From Gigantopelta aegis (lineage: Eukaryota > Mollusca > Gastropoda > Neomphalida > Peltospiridae), in assembly GCF_016097555.1 (NCBI RefSeq), contig NC_054712.1, positions 49,606,209-49,670,208 on the forward strand: a stretch of DNA of 64,000 bases, written 5' to 3'. The stretch's first letter is position 1; each line of letters begins with the position of its first letter. A program made the translations under genes and the position numbers. Positions 34,106 through 63,418 of the stretch are shown one piece after another. Under the pieces are notes generated by a model, which saw only the letters and a list, made by a program, of their open reading frames with translations, ran no database searches and was not told where the DNA came from.

Positions 34106-34744
34106 TCTCTGTGTGTGTGTGTGTGTGTGTGTCCCACCCCATTTGAGGACAAAAATGTACTGGTTTTTTTGGGGGGAGGATGTGTGTTCTACTATATATC
34201 TAAACAAAGATAAATCTCTGGATAGTCCAAGAAGAGTAATTTTAGAACATGAAACATCTTAGGTCGGGACGTAGCTCAGTGGTAAAGGTAGTACTAAACC
34301 AAATAACTTCCGGCTGGGTCAAAGTTCGAGGTACACCGAACATTTGATAGAGAAGTTAACACACCAAGTCCTGTGATTAGTGATACATGTGTGTTGGTTG
34401 TAAAAAAAAAAAAAAAAAGGTTTCATTGGGGACAAAAATGTATGCAATTTCATTTCATCTTGTACCAGTGCGTCAAGTAGCCTTGTGCATGAAACATATA
34501 CCTGTAGAAAAATAACCCTCAAAGTTTGTGAGGAACTAGACGCTACATTATCTAAAAATGAGAAGCTTCACCCCCATGTGCACGTAAAGCCCTATGACCT
34601 GACCTGACCCCATTTTTTTCTGATTCACTTTAAGGGTGACGGGCGATAGTATTTATATCCGCGGTGTCCATGTCGATTGATACGCTACATGCAAGAGCTT
34701 TAGCAACATGTTATTGTTGTCTATGGGATTTGATTTGGTAGTAC
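33726..34744. repeat. Microsatellites and small SINE-head remnants
   Basis: (TA)n 34059-34107 and (GT)n 34112-34131. At 34262-34345 a decayed tRNA-like piece gacgtagctcagtggtaaag is followed by aaagttcgaggtacacc. At 34577-34613 a fragment tgtgcacgtaaagccctatg belongs to the dispersed repeat also found at 43374 and 59887. Confidence 0.5.
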
Positions 34745-35018
34745 ACACCTTATAGCGCTCGCTTGATGTGCGATAGGTTTGGGACGGACTATCGTAGGTG
34801 GGCCATTTCTCGTTCAAGCCAGTGCACGACTGGTATATCAAAGGTCGTGGTATGTGCTATTCTGTATGTGGGACGGTACATATAAAAGATCCCTTGCTAC
34901 TAATGGAGCGGGTTTCTTCTCTGAAACTATATGTCAAAATTACCAAATGTTTGACATCCAATAGCCGATGATTATTATTATTATCAATGTGTTCTAGTGG
35001 TGTCGTTAAACAAATAAG
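34745..35018 (+). mobile_element. SINE, head 1 / tail A, diverged
   Basis: gcgctcgcttgatgtgcgat ... cgactggtatatcaaaggtc ... gtgttctagtggtgtcgtta. Confidence 0.75.
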
Positions 35019-35191
35019 TTTATTTTGGACAAAGTAAAAATCTGGAATCTCTGTATAGACGAATAAAAATCCAGAATTCCGGAAAACGTTCGTGTATGAT
35101 CATTGACATTAAGGGAGCAATTAATCAGTCCCCTCAATCTTGTCCACGGCAAGGTCTGGCGATTCGTTTATTTTATCACGATTTTGGTTCC

Positions 35192-35335
35192 TATCGCCGT
35201 TCAAGCACGCTGTCCTAGGCACACACGTCAGCGAACTATGCTGTCCGTCTTGGACGGGTTAATTGTCAGAGATTGGCGAGACAGACGTCAGTGTAGTGAT
35301 ATGTTCACCTCCCCATCGAAGATTAAACAGGTCGC
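35192..35335 (-). mobile_element. Fragment of a SINE with a third type of 5' region
   Basis: caagcacgctgtcctaggca and the following 120 bp match 61268-61502 closely, but the tRNA-like head is missing. Confidence 0.6.
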
Positions 35336-35480
35336 TCTAGCTGGGAGAAAGAATCACAGATCCGTAGAAAGCCTAAACTTATTGTTAAGGCCTATTTTTA
35401 CAATACCATAGCGATGGGGCTGTAACATAATGCTCCCCACCCATACTATACATAATTTTATATGTCTGTCTGTCAGAGTG

Positions 35481-35483
<3 letters not shown>

Positions 35484-35568
<85 letters not shown>

Positions 35569-35574
35569 TGTGTA
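35484..35574. repeat. (TC)n/(TG)n microsatellite
   Basis: TC repeat to about 35552, TG repeat to 35573. A second (AC)n lies at 35924-35953. Between 35575 and 36080 nothing else is seen. Confidence 0.9.
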
Positions 35575-35913
35575 TAGTTGACGTTTCTTCATCAGTAAAT
35601 CGCAAATTCAAACAATAAAAATGACTAAAAACAAAACAATAACAACTGTATGATAAACAGAATGAAAAAGATTGACAGAAATAATGTTCCAGTGATTAAT
35701 GGACCTTCCTGGAAATTGTCAAAATCAAGAATGACACCCCACGCACGTGTACGGGGCAACTGCGTGATGCATGTCCAAACTATGGAATGTGTTTCGGTGT
35801 GTTGAGAAACAGACCTGAACGTTTCTTTTTCTATGATGTCTGTGGTCAAAACGTATGTTTAGTCTAATAGTTGATATCAACATTAATATTTAAGGTTCCC
35901 CTACTTTTGAAGA

Positions 35914-35955
<42 letters not shown>

Positions 35956-36083
35956 TAAGAAAGATAAGCAGTTTGATGTAGAAATTTACGTTTCGGTGTT
36001 AGTATTTGGCGATATTTCAAGCAGGTATAACATCCCCCATACAGAATGTTTTGTTTGTTATTTAAGTCAAACCCGGACCATAG

Positions 36084-36140
36084 GCATTAAGGATGGTTCT
36101 AGGCCGTAAGAAGCTTACGGCCTAGAACCATCCTTAATGC
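36084..36140. repeat. Perfect 57-bp palindrome
   Basis: Arms of 27 bp (36084-36110 and 36114-36140) beginning gcattaaggatggttctagg are perfectly complementary and separated by aag. Either strand would form a very stable hairpin. Confidence 0.97.
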
Positions 36141-36414
36141 CGATGGCTCAACCGAGGCCGGTTGAACCCAAAATTAGTTTAAAAGTTACCTTTTTCTGTA
36201 TCCCCCTCCCCCAGGAAAACTCTACATCATACTTAAATAAAGGTAACTTTTCGGCATTCCAGAGGAAATCTATGAAAACTCTTATGAATAAAAAATAAAG
36301 GTTGCTGAATTCAGATCAAAAGCTGAAAACTCACCCTGACTGGTGTTTGTGGTAGCTCAAAATCATGCATTTTATGCGAAATAGAAAACATACTTCAGCA
36401 ACTATAGTGCTTCC

Positions 36415-36600
36415 CACAGAGAATGCCGTTTGGTATTTACTACAAGATATTTATTTCTGAGCCGATTGTTTTCTAAATTGCAAACAAAAATAGGTTTCTG
36501 TTTTCTTTTTTCTTATTTCCAAAACACTTTTACTTTTCTTGTTATGTCAAACCAAACTAAAATTATTTACAAAAAAACAACAACAACAGTTTTGTAAGAG
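36415..36600 (+). repeat. Dispersed repeat, three copies in the window
   Basis: Contains aaacacttttacttttctt and aaattatttacaaaaa. Related copies are at 60640-60735 (plus) and 54075-54225 (minus). Confidence 0.6.
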
Positions 36601-36732
36601 GATGGAACGGTCTATATGGTGAATGACACAACAAACATAGCATAAATATATTTATCAAAATATATTGTTATTTTGTAACACATTTCTGTCTCAGGACAGA
36701 AGGTTCATGCACACTGTAACCTTCATGCATTT

Positions 36733-36834
36733 GCGTATTCCCTGCGTATTTTCCGCGTATTCCCTGCGTATTTTCCGCGTATTCCCTGCGTATTTTCCGC
36801 GTATTCCCTGCGTATTTTCCGCGTATTCCCTGCG
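36733..36834. repeat. 22-bp tandem repeat in the RMDN1 3' flank
   Basis: About four and a half copies of cgcgtattccctgcgtattt plus tc, lying 125-225 bp past the RMDN1 stop codon and so possibly within its 3' UTR. No canonical aataaa signal is visible on the minus strand between the stop and this repeat. Confidence 0.85.
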
Positions 36835-36959
36835 TCAATGAAGCTTGGTGAAGATTTACTAAGTTTTTGTTAAAAACAATAGAAAACTTTAAAGATATAT
36901 ATATAAAAAAAATAGCATTACAAAATATAAATAAGTAATAAATAAGTTTTCTTTGTTCT

Positions 36960-54726
<17,767 letters not shown>

Positions 54727-55100
54727 ATTAACTTTTATTGAGTGTTTTCCTCCATTTCCTTCGAAGATCCGATGATTTTTCTTCTTTGTCGTTTCGTAGT
54801 GTTATACAGTGGTATTGGGAGTGTGGAGCGAATGGGTATGAGAAGAATATTTGCGTAGGTACCACCGGTTGCATGATCATGATGATGATGAAGGGCCCAG
54901 TAGGTTTACATGTTCAGGCCAAAAGTTAATTACTACCAGAAGCGTATGCACAAATTTTAGCGGGAGGGTGAAGGTCTAGACTGTGGCGGGTGAATTGGTG
55001 TTTTTATTACACCTGAATATGACAAGATCAAAAGACAGGTTAACTACATGAATACAATTTTTTGACAGCTAGTTTAACTAATTATTCCAAAAGTTCTGAA
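54727..55100. promoter_or_regulatory. 5' flank of RMDN1, promoter not resolved
   Basis: The 5' UTR and promoter of RMDN1 must lie here on the minus strand. I see no TATA box or other landmark. From about 54970 the sequence may already be LINE 3' UTR. Confidence 0.35.
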
Positions 55101-57780
55101 CAGTACTGCATTCCCAAAAGAGATGTTCTATAGATTTTTTTATTTTTTTTTACAAAACGTACATGCTTCATTGTCAGTGAATTTTAGTTTATAAGCGAAA
55201 ATATTGGTAGCCAATATCCTGTGTAATATTGGTAGTCAGTATCCCGTGTAATATTGGTAGTCAGTATCCTGTGTAATATTGCTAGTCAATATCCTGTGTA
55301 ATATTCTATACTGAAACCATCTTAGGTTTATTTCTTGCGTCACAATAAAAGGCTTCAGAAAAATGGTTGACCAATTAAGGTCGTAAGTGAAACGATTTTG
55401 CTATTTTGGCATAGCGGTGTTCGACACTTCCGAGGATGTTAGTGTATAATAGTATGGTTTTGAGCCATTTTTAATTGAACAGAGTTTTCGTTGAATTGGA
55501 GAGTCGTCTAAAGGAACATTTGATTAAATTTTATACATTTTTGCTTTTTTAGGATATGACTTAAGTGAATTAATAACTCCATATTTATTGTCTCTTCGAA
55601 TGATTGTCTGCTGCCGTCAAGTATAAAATCTGTATCATCAGCATACTGTGAAATACGATATTCTTTATAACACACTGAAATACCTTTGATTTTTTCTCTT
55701 TTTTTCGAACAAGTCCTGCATGAATTTCTACACAGAGAAGGACGATTTACGGCGATAAGGGATCTCCTTGTCTGCAGCCCCTATATATTGAAAATGAAGA
55801 GGACATTACCATTAACTATAACACTCGATTTGATATTGTTATAAAAGACGGAGATACATTGTTTGATATCTGCACCAAATCCAAATAAATTAAGAGTCTT
55901 GTGTATAAATGACCATGAGATAGAATAGAAAGTTTGTTCAAAGTCCACTCGTCCATTCCGTGTAATATAAAATATCATACAAGATTCGTATGTTATCACC
56001 AATATATCGATTTGACATAAACCCAGTCTGGTTTTCCTTGATAAGACAATGGAGTACATTTTTAATTGTTTCTGATATACAAGTTGATGTTGATTTATAA
56101 ATGGCATTTAGGAGCGTAATAATTTTGGTCGCCAGTTAGTTAAAAAAAAAAAAAAAAAAAAAGTTTTCGTTTATTACCTTTCGGTAAGCAGGTTATTATA
56201 CCAAGTTTCTGAGTAACGGATAATTCACTGTATATAAAAGCATAGTTGAGAGATCTAAGAACAAAGTAACCTATTTTTTACCAGAAAAAAATTCAAGAAT
56301 TCAGTTGTAAAGCCGTCTGTACCCGGACTTTTGTTATTTTGTTGTATTCTTTAGTACACTTGATAACTCTTTATACGTTAATAAACCTAAAGCATCATCA
56401 TGTTCTGTATTACGTTTATTTAAGTCCTGGTATGACAGTAGTTCATCTAAATTGGTATTATCTATATTATTTTCTTTGGAAGAATACAGATTGTAATAGT
56501 ATTTTTTTGTCTCCTCAATAATTTTTTTTTTTTATCCGTAATTATACTACAATTTCTTTCTCAATTTGGGTCATGGATTGGCCAATAAAGTTCCGATTGT
56601 CCAACTCCAACAATCTATTTAACCCTTGATCTTATATAGACACCTTCCATTTTCTTTTGACGCAAAGTTTCTAAAGTTTTTCGTTTTAGTTGTATTGTTT
56701 TTTAAAATCTGTGTGTTCACTATTTTCTAATGTCTCCATTTCTTTAATTGGTCGTTCTTCCTGTTGTTTTCGTCTCTTTTTTTCAAATATGCTGAGTAGC
56801 ATATGCTCTTTCCTCTTAGTTCCATTAGTAATACCTCTAATAAATAGTTGATCGTTAATTTGAAACAGGCCTGCAATTTCATTCAGTGGGATATCATCGA
56901 TTTTGTTCAAATTATAAACTGTAACGGCATATTGCTTTTTTACATTGGATACCACGTTTTTAATTGTCGCTATATAAGCTTCGTTGTTTTTTTTAAAAAG
57001 TGAATTATTAAATTTCCAGTAGGTTCTGTGACTTTCATTAGCACTGAATTTAATATTAAAGCTTATTATAGAATGGTCGGTTCTGTATTCACAGTGTATA
57101 TTGGTGTTTAATTCTGAAGAATACAATGATTCTGAAATCAGGAACAAATCTAGTCGGGTTTGTTTTAAAGGTATTTCACTTCTCCATGTGAATTGTTTCA
57201 ATGTGGGATTATGATCTTTCCAAATATCGACTAAGTCTAATTCACCTATCATCTCTATTACTGTATCGCGAGCTTTAGGATTATTAATATTTTTATAATT
57301 ATTTGTGTCCATGTGTGGGTCTAAAACAAAATTCCAATCGACACCAAAAACTATTTGTTTATTATTAAATACCTTTACGTGTTCTAATACTTGTTTTTAT
57401 ATAGACGTTTGGATTATCTGAATTTGGACCATATATATTGACTAATGTTAGACGCATGTTAAAAATAGTTATATCTACTATTAGCAAATTTCCATTATCT
57501 CCTAGAAATACTGCATGCATTGTATAGTCAAAGTTATTATTCAACATCATAGCAACGCCACGAGATTGACTGTTATTGGAATTGAAAATACATTCGCATC
57601 CCCATTCCGCCCTAATAAGTGGCTCCTTATCTTTTCCAAAATGTGTATCTTGAAGAAAGTAGATTCAAAAGTGTTTTGCTTTTAAAACATTAAAGACATC
57701 TTTCCTTTTTTTCACATCCGCAAGTCCCCAACAGTTCATTGAACAATATGTAAATCATCTATTCATTTTTAAATACAATA
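55101..57780 (-). mobile_element. Decayed L1/Tx1-like LINE, ORF2 region
   Basis: In transcript order: the start of an APE endonuclease (NCWGLADVKKRKDVFNVLKA, then RLTLVNIYGPNSDNPNVY); the rest of the endonuclease (KARDTVIEMIGELDLVDIWK, TRLDLFLISESL, CEYRTDHSIISFNI); a linker; reverse transcriptase pieces (QLVYQKQLKMY, SISWSFIHKTLNLFGFG, CRQGDPLSPYLF-like and QYADDTDFIL); and a C-terminal Cys region (KLKFTDNEACTFC). The part between the YADD segment and the C-terminus is shorter than usual, so there is an internal deletion, and there are many stops and frame changes. A four-unit 31-bp tandem repeat (ggtagtcagtatcctgtgta) lies near 55207-55300. It is long dead. Confidence 0.85.
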
Positions 57781-57889
57781 ATAAAGTATCCTCTAATATT
57801 AATAGCGTCAGTGTCTAGGAAAGTTTCCTGAAGATCTTTATACAATAAAACATGTTTTTAATCAATCAACCTTCAACCACAATCATCAC

Positions 57890-57975
57890 TTTATTTGCAT
57901 TACCATAGTTTGACACCCAATAGCCGATGTATTTTTCGTGCTGGGGTGTCGTTTAACATTCATTCATTCATTCAA
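57890..57975 (+). mobile_element. Type C tail, gctggggtgtcg..(ATTC)n
   Basis: accatagtttgacacccaat, gtgctggggtgtcgtttaac-like sequence and (ATTC)n. Almost the same as 39965-40045. Confidence 0.6.
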
Positions 57976-58063
57976 CCACAATCCTAACTGGGTATACTGG
58001 GATTCAGTCCTAGTAAACCAAGTTAGGATTGTAAGACAGGACAATATATGAGACGGAGGAGAA

Positions 58064-58345
58064 CATGTTTTGTTTAACGACATCACTAGAGCTAATTGAT
58101 TTATTAATCATCGGCAACATTTGTTGATTTTGACATATAATCATAGAGAGGAAACCCGCTACATTTTTTTTAGTAGTAGTAAGGGATCTTTTATATGCAC
58201 CATCCCACAGTCAGGGTAACACATACCACGGCCTTTGATATACCAGTCGTGGTGAATAACCCATTGGGTCCACCGACGGGGATCGATCTCAGACCGATCA
58301 CGAATCAAGCGAGCGCTTTACCACTGGGCTACATCCTGCCCCTAC
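58064..58345 (-). mobile_element. SINE, head 1 / tail A
   Basis: Minus strand head gatgtagcccagtggtaaag and gatcgatccccgtcggtgg, tail gtgatgtcgttaaacaaaac. Confidence 0.85.
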
Positions 58346-59564
58346 GTGGCAAATGAAAGTTGAGTACAAGTTGTCGAATATCTAGTTATTTCATACACAC
58401 GTTTGCCATATCTATGGGCGATTCTTTTAACCAAAAATAATACATGTATATATTACTCAATCGATGCCTGTCACCGCAGACTTTTCTTGCCCCGCATTAG
58501 CGTTACTAATGTTACAGTCGTACAACCTTGACAAAGGTAAGAATTTTACACAGTAACAACTTGTTCCTTATTGTGTTATTGAATTAATACCTGATGATAA
58601 TAATAGGTTAATTAATACGTGATGACAATAATAGACTAGTATTGTGATAGATACGTACTCATTTTCCATTTGTGAACATGAATACTACAAATAATCGTCA
58701 TTAACGATAAGAATATTTCACAAACAATCTTTCTTTTATATGCATTTGCCCCCCTGAGAATCTCACTTTAAAAAAAAAAAAAAAAAATTACTCCAGAAAA
58801 TAGCATACACATCTCGGGGTTTAATTTGTATAGTGTTTTATTTGTTTATAACAAATAGTGCCCCCACCCCAAGAATTTTTATCAGGGTACGGCCCTGATT
58901 GTCACTAACGATAACAATCTTTCACAAACTTTTGGGGTCTATGCCTTATTATCAGAATGCGTACGAAATTGCACACATTTACTGACCAACACTGAGAAAA
59001 AAAGTATGAAAAAAACCTAAATTGTAAGTAAATAAGGAATCAGTACAAATGGATGAAAAACACAAAATTATAATTAAATAAGGAATCAATTAGGGGATAA
59101 CTATATTGTATTTGACCATTTGCGGTTGTTAAAGCTGAGATTCCTTTTGTCCGGTTGCGTTTGCGGCTCTGTTTACAATACGTTTTGAGTGAATCCATTT
59201 GACGGCAAAGTATGCGTTTATACAGCCTTTTGGCACGCATTTTTGTAAGGAGACTTGGGGGGGGGGGGGGGGGGGAGCAGGCTGGCTATTGCCCGAATTA
59301 AACGAAATTGCCCGAATCTGGACAAAATATTTAATCATATATGCATTATTACCAAACAGCTATATAGGGTTGTAAACGAATCACTGCGCATTTTAACATG
59401 GATTACAACTAATTTTGAGGGTTAAATCATGGAAATACATGGTAAAAAGGTCCCAGGTTAGCACATTTTGTCCGAAATCTCTATAATTTTTGCTCAAATT
59501 TGAAGTTTTGCTCCAGCACACCCTGCCCCCGCCCCCTCTCCCCCCTGCCTCGTACGCTTATGTA
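58346..59564. other. No recognisable feature
   Basis: AT-rich, with a 26-bp near-repeat tta.ttaatac.tgatgacaa near 58585-58630, an A-run 58770-58787 and a G-run 59257-59275. Open frames are short and motif-free. Confidence 0.5.
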
Positions 59565-59865
59565 AAGTTTGTTTTATTTAACGACGCCACTAAAGCACAT
59601 TGATTTTTTATCTTATCATCGGCTGTTGGACGTCAAACATATGGTCATTTTGACACTGTGTTTTTTAAAAAAGTAAACCCGCTGTCGCCACATAGGCTAC
59701 TCTTTTACGACAGGCAGCAAAGGATCTTTTATTTGCGCTTCCCACAGGCAGGATAGCACAAACCATAGCCTTTGTTGAACCGATTATGGATCACTGGATG
59801 GTGCAAGTGGTTTACACCTACCCATTGAGCCTTGCGGAGCACTCACTCAGGGTTTGGGATTGTCG
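59565..59865 (-). mobile_element. SINE, head 2 remnant / mixed tail
   Basis: Tail gtcgttaaataaaac with agtggcg and catcggctgttgg (A-like), core with cctgcctgtgggaagcgcaa (head-2 type). The head is cut at about 59865. This is a third combination of modules. Confidence 0.75.
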
Positions 59866-59886
59866 GGATATCGGTATATTGCCGCA

Positions 59887-59965
59887 ATAGTTTGGTCAGA
59901 TCAGGTCATAGGGTATACGTGCACATTCAGAACAAGCTGTTGTAGCGCACGCCTGTTATACGCAA
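59887..59965 (-). repeat. Copy of the tgtgcacgtaaaaccctatg repeat
   Basis: Reverse orientation of the 3' end found at 43374-43440. Confidence 0.6.
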
Positions 59966-60157
59966 GGATGAATTCTGTAAAGGGAGGGGGGTCACACATT
60001 TGTAAAAAAGGGTCAGGTTTAAGTTCCTCTAAAGCAAATATGCCGGGCTACAAAAATGGGCGGAGGCAGATCTGTAACGGGTACGGGGGTATGCTCCCTG
60101 GGAAATTTTCAAAAACCAAATATATATATTCTGAATCCGAGGCAATTTAGTGCTGTA

Positions 60158-60335
60158 GTGCGGGACGTAGCCCAGTGGTAAAGCGCTCGCTTGATACGCG
60201 GTCGGTTTAGGATCGACGCCCGTCGGTGGCCTCATTGGGTTATTTCTCGTTCCAGCCAGTGCTCCACAACTGGTGTAACCAAGGCCGTGGTATGTACTAT
60301 CCTGTCTGTGGGATGGTGCATATACAATAATCTCT
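60158..60335 (+). mobile_element. SINE, head 1, 3' truncated
   Basis: gggacgtagcccagtggtaa ... ggatcgacgcccgtcggtgg ... gtgggatggtgcatataca, then unrelated sequence. Confidence 0.85.
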
Positions 60336-60539
60336 CGCGTCCGATTAGGATACAGCTTAATCAAACAACCTTTACTTGGCAGTTTCAACTGTTGATAACA
60401 ATTTTAAAAAGAAGACTGTCGTTATGGATATAAATATTATTGCATCGCTCGCGTCCGGTTAAAATAGAGCTTTACTTGGCGGTTTCAACTGTTTTAATCA
60501 GATTGCTGTAAACCGTAGAATACGGGCTGAGTGTAATTA

Positions 60540-61160
60540 ATTCTTGTCTTGTCTGGGGCGGATCCAGCTTTTCTGATGGGGGGGGGGGGGGGTCCAAGAC
60601 AAAAAGGGCACCATAACATTATGAAAAGGCACTATTATTTTTGTTATTTCCAAAACACTTTTACTTTTCTTACGTCAAACAAAATTGAAATTATTTACAA
60701 AAACAAAAACAAAACAAAAAAGAAACCAACAACATTTTTGTAGGATAGGGTGGACCATAGAATATTATCCACGGGCGTAGGATATACTTACACACTTTTA
60801 CACTATTATAAAGCAAAATATCTGTAAGGGGGGGGGGGGGGCACATGCCCTCCTTGCCCTCCCCCCGCTTCCTACGCCAGTGTGTATATATATATACACC
60901 ATCGTTGTTGCTGCTATGCCCCGACCCCCCCCCCCCCCCCCCCCCCCCGCTTCCTACGCCAATGTTATCAAACCTCAATCAAATGTAAGAAGACCTTTGT
61001 GAAAGAGGAAGTACTAGTGGCGGATCTAGAAAATCCATTGGCATGAGGCGGAATGTCAAGGACACATTGGGGGAGGTTTGAAGGGGATCGTACAAAAATT
61101 AAAATTAATATATAATAAAATTATAACACCCCCCCCCCCCCCCCCCGATCTGCCTCGAGT
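60540..61160. repeat. Clustered dispersed repeats with G/C homopolymers
   Basis: gcggatccagcttttctgat with a G-run (60577-60592), the foldback copy 60771-60889 (related to 32111), C-run 60925-60948, ggcggatctagaaaatcc at 61020 and C-run 61129-61146. I see no gene. Confidence 0.5.
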
Positions 61161-61267
61161 GTATACGGTCATGGAACTAGTCTGAACCAACCAATCATTT
61201 TGCTGTTTTACAGTGTACTTTTCATTCCAATTTCATTTTAACATATTTTTTTGCTTATATCCAATTA

Positions 61268-61502
61268 AGGTTCAAGCACGCTGTCCTGGGCACACACCTC
61301 AGCTATCTGGGCTGTCTATCCAGGAGTGTGGGTTAGTTGTTAATTGTTAGTGGTTAGTGAGAGAAAAGAGGGTGTAGTGGTCTTACACCTACCCACTGAG
61401 TCCTTAAAACTCGCTCTGGGTCGGAGCCGGTACCGGGCTTCGAACCCTATACCTACCAGCCTTATGTCCGATGGCTTAACCACGACGCCACCGATGCCGG
61501 CT
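61268..61502 (-). mobile_element. SINE with head 3
   Basis: The minus-strand head ggtggcgtcgtggttaagcc, gatcgg-like sequence and ggttcgaagcccggtaccgg (B box) leads into cgctctgtgg-type core and ends agcgtgcttg. Related to 35192-35335 and 47541-47695. Confidence 0.7.
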
Positions 61503-61884
61503 GCTGTTTGTTACAGTGTTTGTATAGCTGAGGAAAAGATATAGGTAAGTAACTGTGAATTTTGCTTTAATAAATTTAAAAATTGTTTTAAGGATTGTGT
61601 TATTTCTTTTACGTTCATCGGGGTATGAACAACAACAAAAATCATCCGCAGACTGTGTGAATCGGCGAAGTTCATATTTTATGTTTTATTATTATTATTC
61701 AATAATAACGCTCAGTAATAAGACAAACTACCAATATAAAGTGACGTCATTATAGATATGACGTTCCCTGACGTTACTTTTACGTTCATGGACCAATGGG
61801 ATGACGTTAAATTCTAATGAATGTAACGGAAATTTAATTATTCATAAATATGTATACTGACAAGTGACATTTTACTGTTTGACA
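61503..61884. other. Dispersed sequence shared with 63735-63895
   Basis: gctgtttgttacagt..gtaagtaa and tttgctttaataaatttaaa recur near 63755-63865; no coding. Confidence 0.4.
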
Positions 61885-62029
61885 ATGTAAATAAAGAATA
61901 CTATACGAGTTTCAGTGTGAGTCTGTTTATATTACGAGTGTATTTTTAATCGTACATCACGAGCGAAAACACACGAGTTGTAATATAAACGGTCTCACAT
62001 GGGAACGAGTATAGCACTTTATTTATTAC
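61885..62029. mobile_element. Foldback MITE
   Basis: Left aatgtaaataaagaatactata and right, reversed, gtaataaataaagtgctatactcg; inner arms tgagtctgtttatattacga and, reversed, tgagaccgtttatattacaa. Confidence 0.75.
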
Positions 62030-62708
62030 ACCGCGCATCAATGAACAAAAATCGCACAGTATCACTTTCCAAAACAACCAAACAAGACAGATTAAAGACC
62101 GGAAAATGACATCGCTTACCAAACGACGTCATTGAGCAAAATGACGTCATGTTGTGGCTATTTCATTTAGCTATTTATCAATGAAACTTTGCATTCAGGA
62201 ATACGCCACACATCTATCAATGGAGTTTACACAAACAATCTAATAAACATATTCAAGATTAAACCAAATTATTTATAAAGTATTTTACCGATAAAAAATA
62301 TAAATCGAAAGAACCATGTACACACTTTTCCCAAACATCTATGCGGAGTTGTACTGTGTGACATCGTTGCTCACATGTTCGTATTTATATGGTAGGATTA
62401 ATGATTTAATGCTTTATAATCATGTGAAATTTAATGTGAAACATGTCAAGCAAGAATTGTTGGCATGACATGAAAAAACTAAACACTATCAGCAGAAACA
62501 AATACATTTTATCACTAGAATGCCCATACCAACCAACAGAATAACTTTTGGTAAAGTGCTGTCAACAGACATCATTTGAAGCTTGTTTTTAACCGTGCGC
62601 TGTGCCAGATCCGCCTCTGATATTAAAACGATTCAACATCGCTTATTACCTTAAGTTTTTATCGGGACGCAATCGTCCGCAGTTCCAGAACTACAATGTA
62701 CTAGTATG
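62030..62708. other. No recognisable feature
   Basis: AT-rich; short frames only. Confidence 0.45.
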
Positions 62709-62716
62709 CAAACTAC

Positions 62717-63410
62717 CAATCTAATTAAAATTAGCTCAACTATTACATGTGGATCTAACACCAGCCAGTTGGAGCTCATGTCCACCAATCAAAACCTTAC
62801 TTGCAGAATCCTGCCAGTGATTTAAAAATAATTTGAAAACATTCCGAATTATCCTGAGGGTATACGACATGTTTCGTGTGAATTACGAATGCCTTAAAAC
62901 ATGTTTTATTTTATAAAATAAATAATTTGTAATGTAAAACTGAAGACTGATTTAGTTTTTAGTTTTTTTAAATAAATAAATAATTTTTAATGTAAAATTG
63001 AAGACTGATAACCCACCCCGTACGTATTGGTATGGTTCGCTGTACTGCGGCCACTAAAATAGACTCGCCCGATATTTTTAGAATTTGTATGCTCCCAAAT
63101 AACGTTATAAAAGGCGAAGTGTGATTGGTCAATATTTAAATTATTATTTACAGACGAAATGTTACCTGGACATTGGGGACTACGCAGTGTTGTTAGCAAT
63201 CCGATTAAAATTAGTTCTACTGGTCTAAATAAGGCATTCGTAATTCACATGAAACATATCGTATACCCTCAGGATAATTCGGAATGTTTTCAAATTATTT
63301 TTAAATCACTGGCAGGATTCTGCAAGTAAGGTTTTGATTGGTGGACATGAGCTCCAACTGGCTGGTGTTAGATCCACATTTAATAGTGGAGCTAATTTTA
63401 ATTAGATTGG
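62717..63410. mobile_element. 694-bp element with about 180-bp inverted repeats and 8-bp target duplication
   Basis: The left arm 62717-62897 (caatctaattaaaattagct ... cgtgtgaattacgaatgcc) matches the reversed right arm 63229-63410 over almost its full length. caaactac is repeated at 62709-62716 and 63411-63418. An 8-bp duplication is typical of hAT. The centre has two tandem 40-bp copies (taatgtaaaactgaagactg, about 62928 and 62989) and an extra degenerate terminus near 63180-63205. Non-coding. Confidence 0.85.
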
Positions 63411-63418
63411 CAAACTAC

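Noticed and set aside
34262-34345. tRNA gene with gtagctcagtggtaaag
   Set aside because: No acceptor-stem pairing or anticodon arm could be made; best explained as a decayed SINE head.
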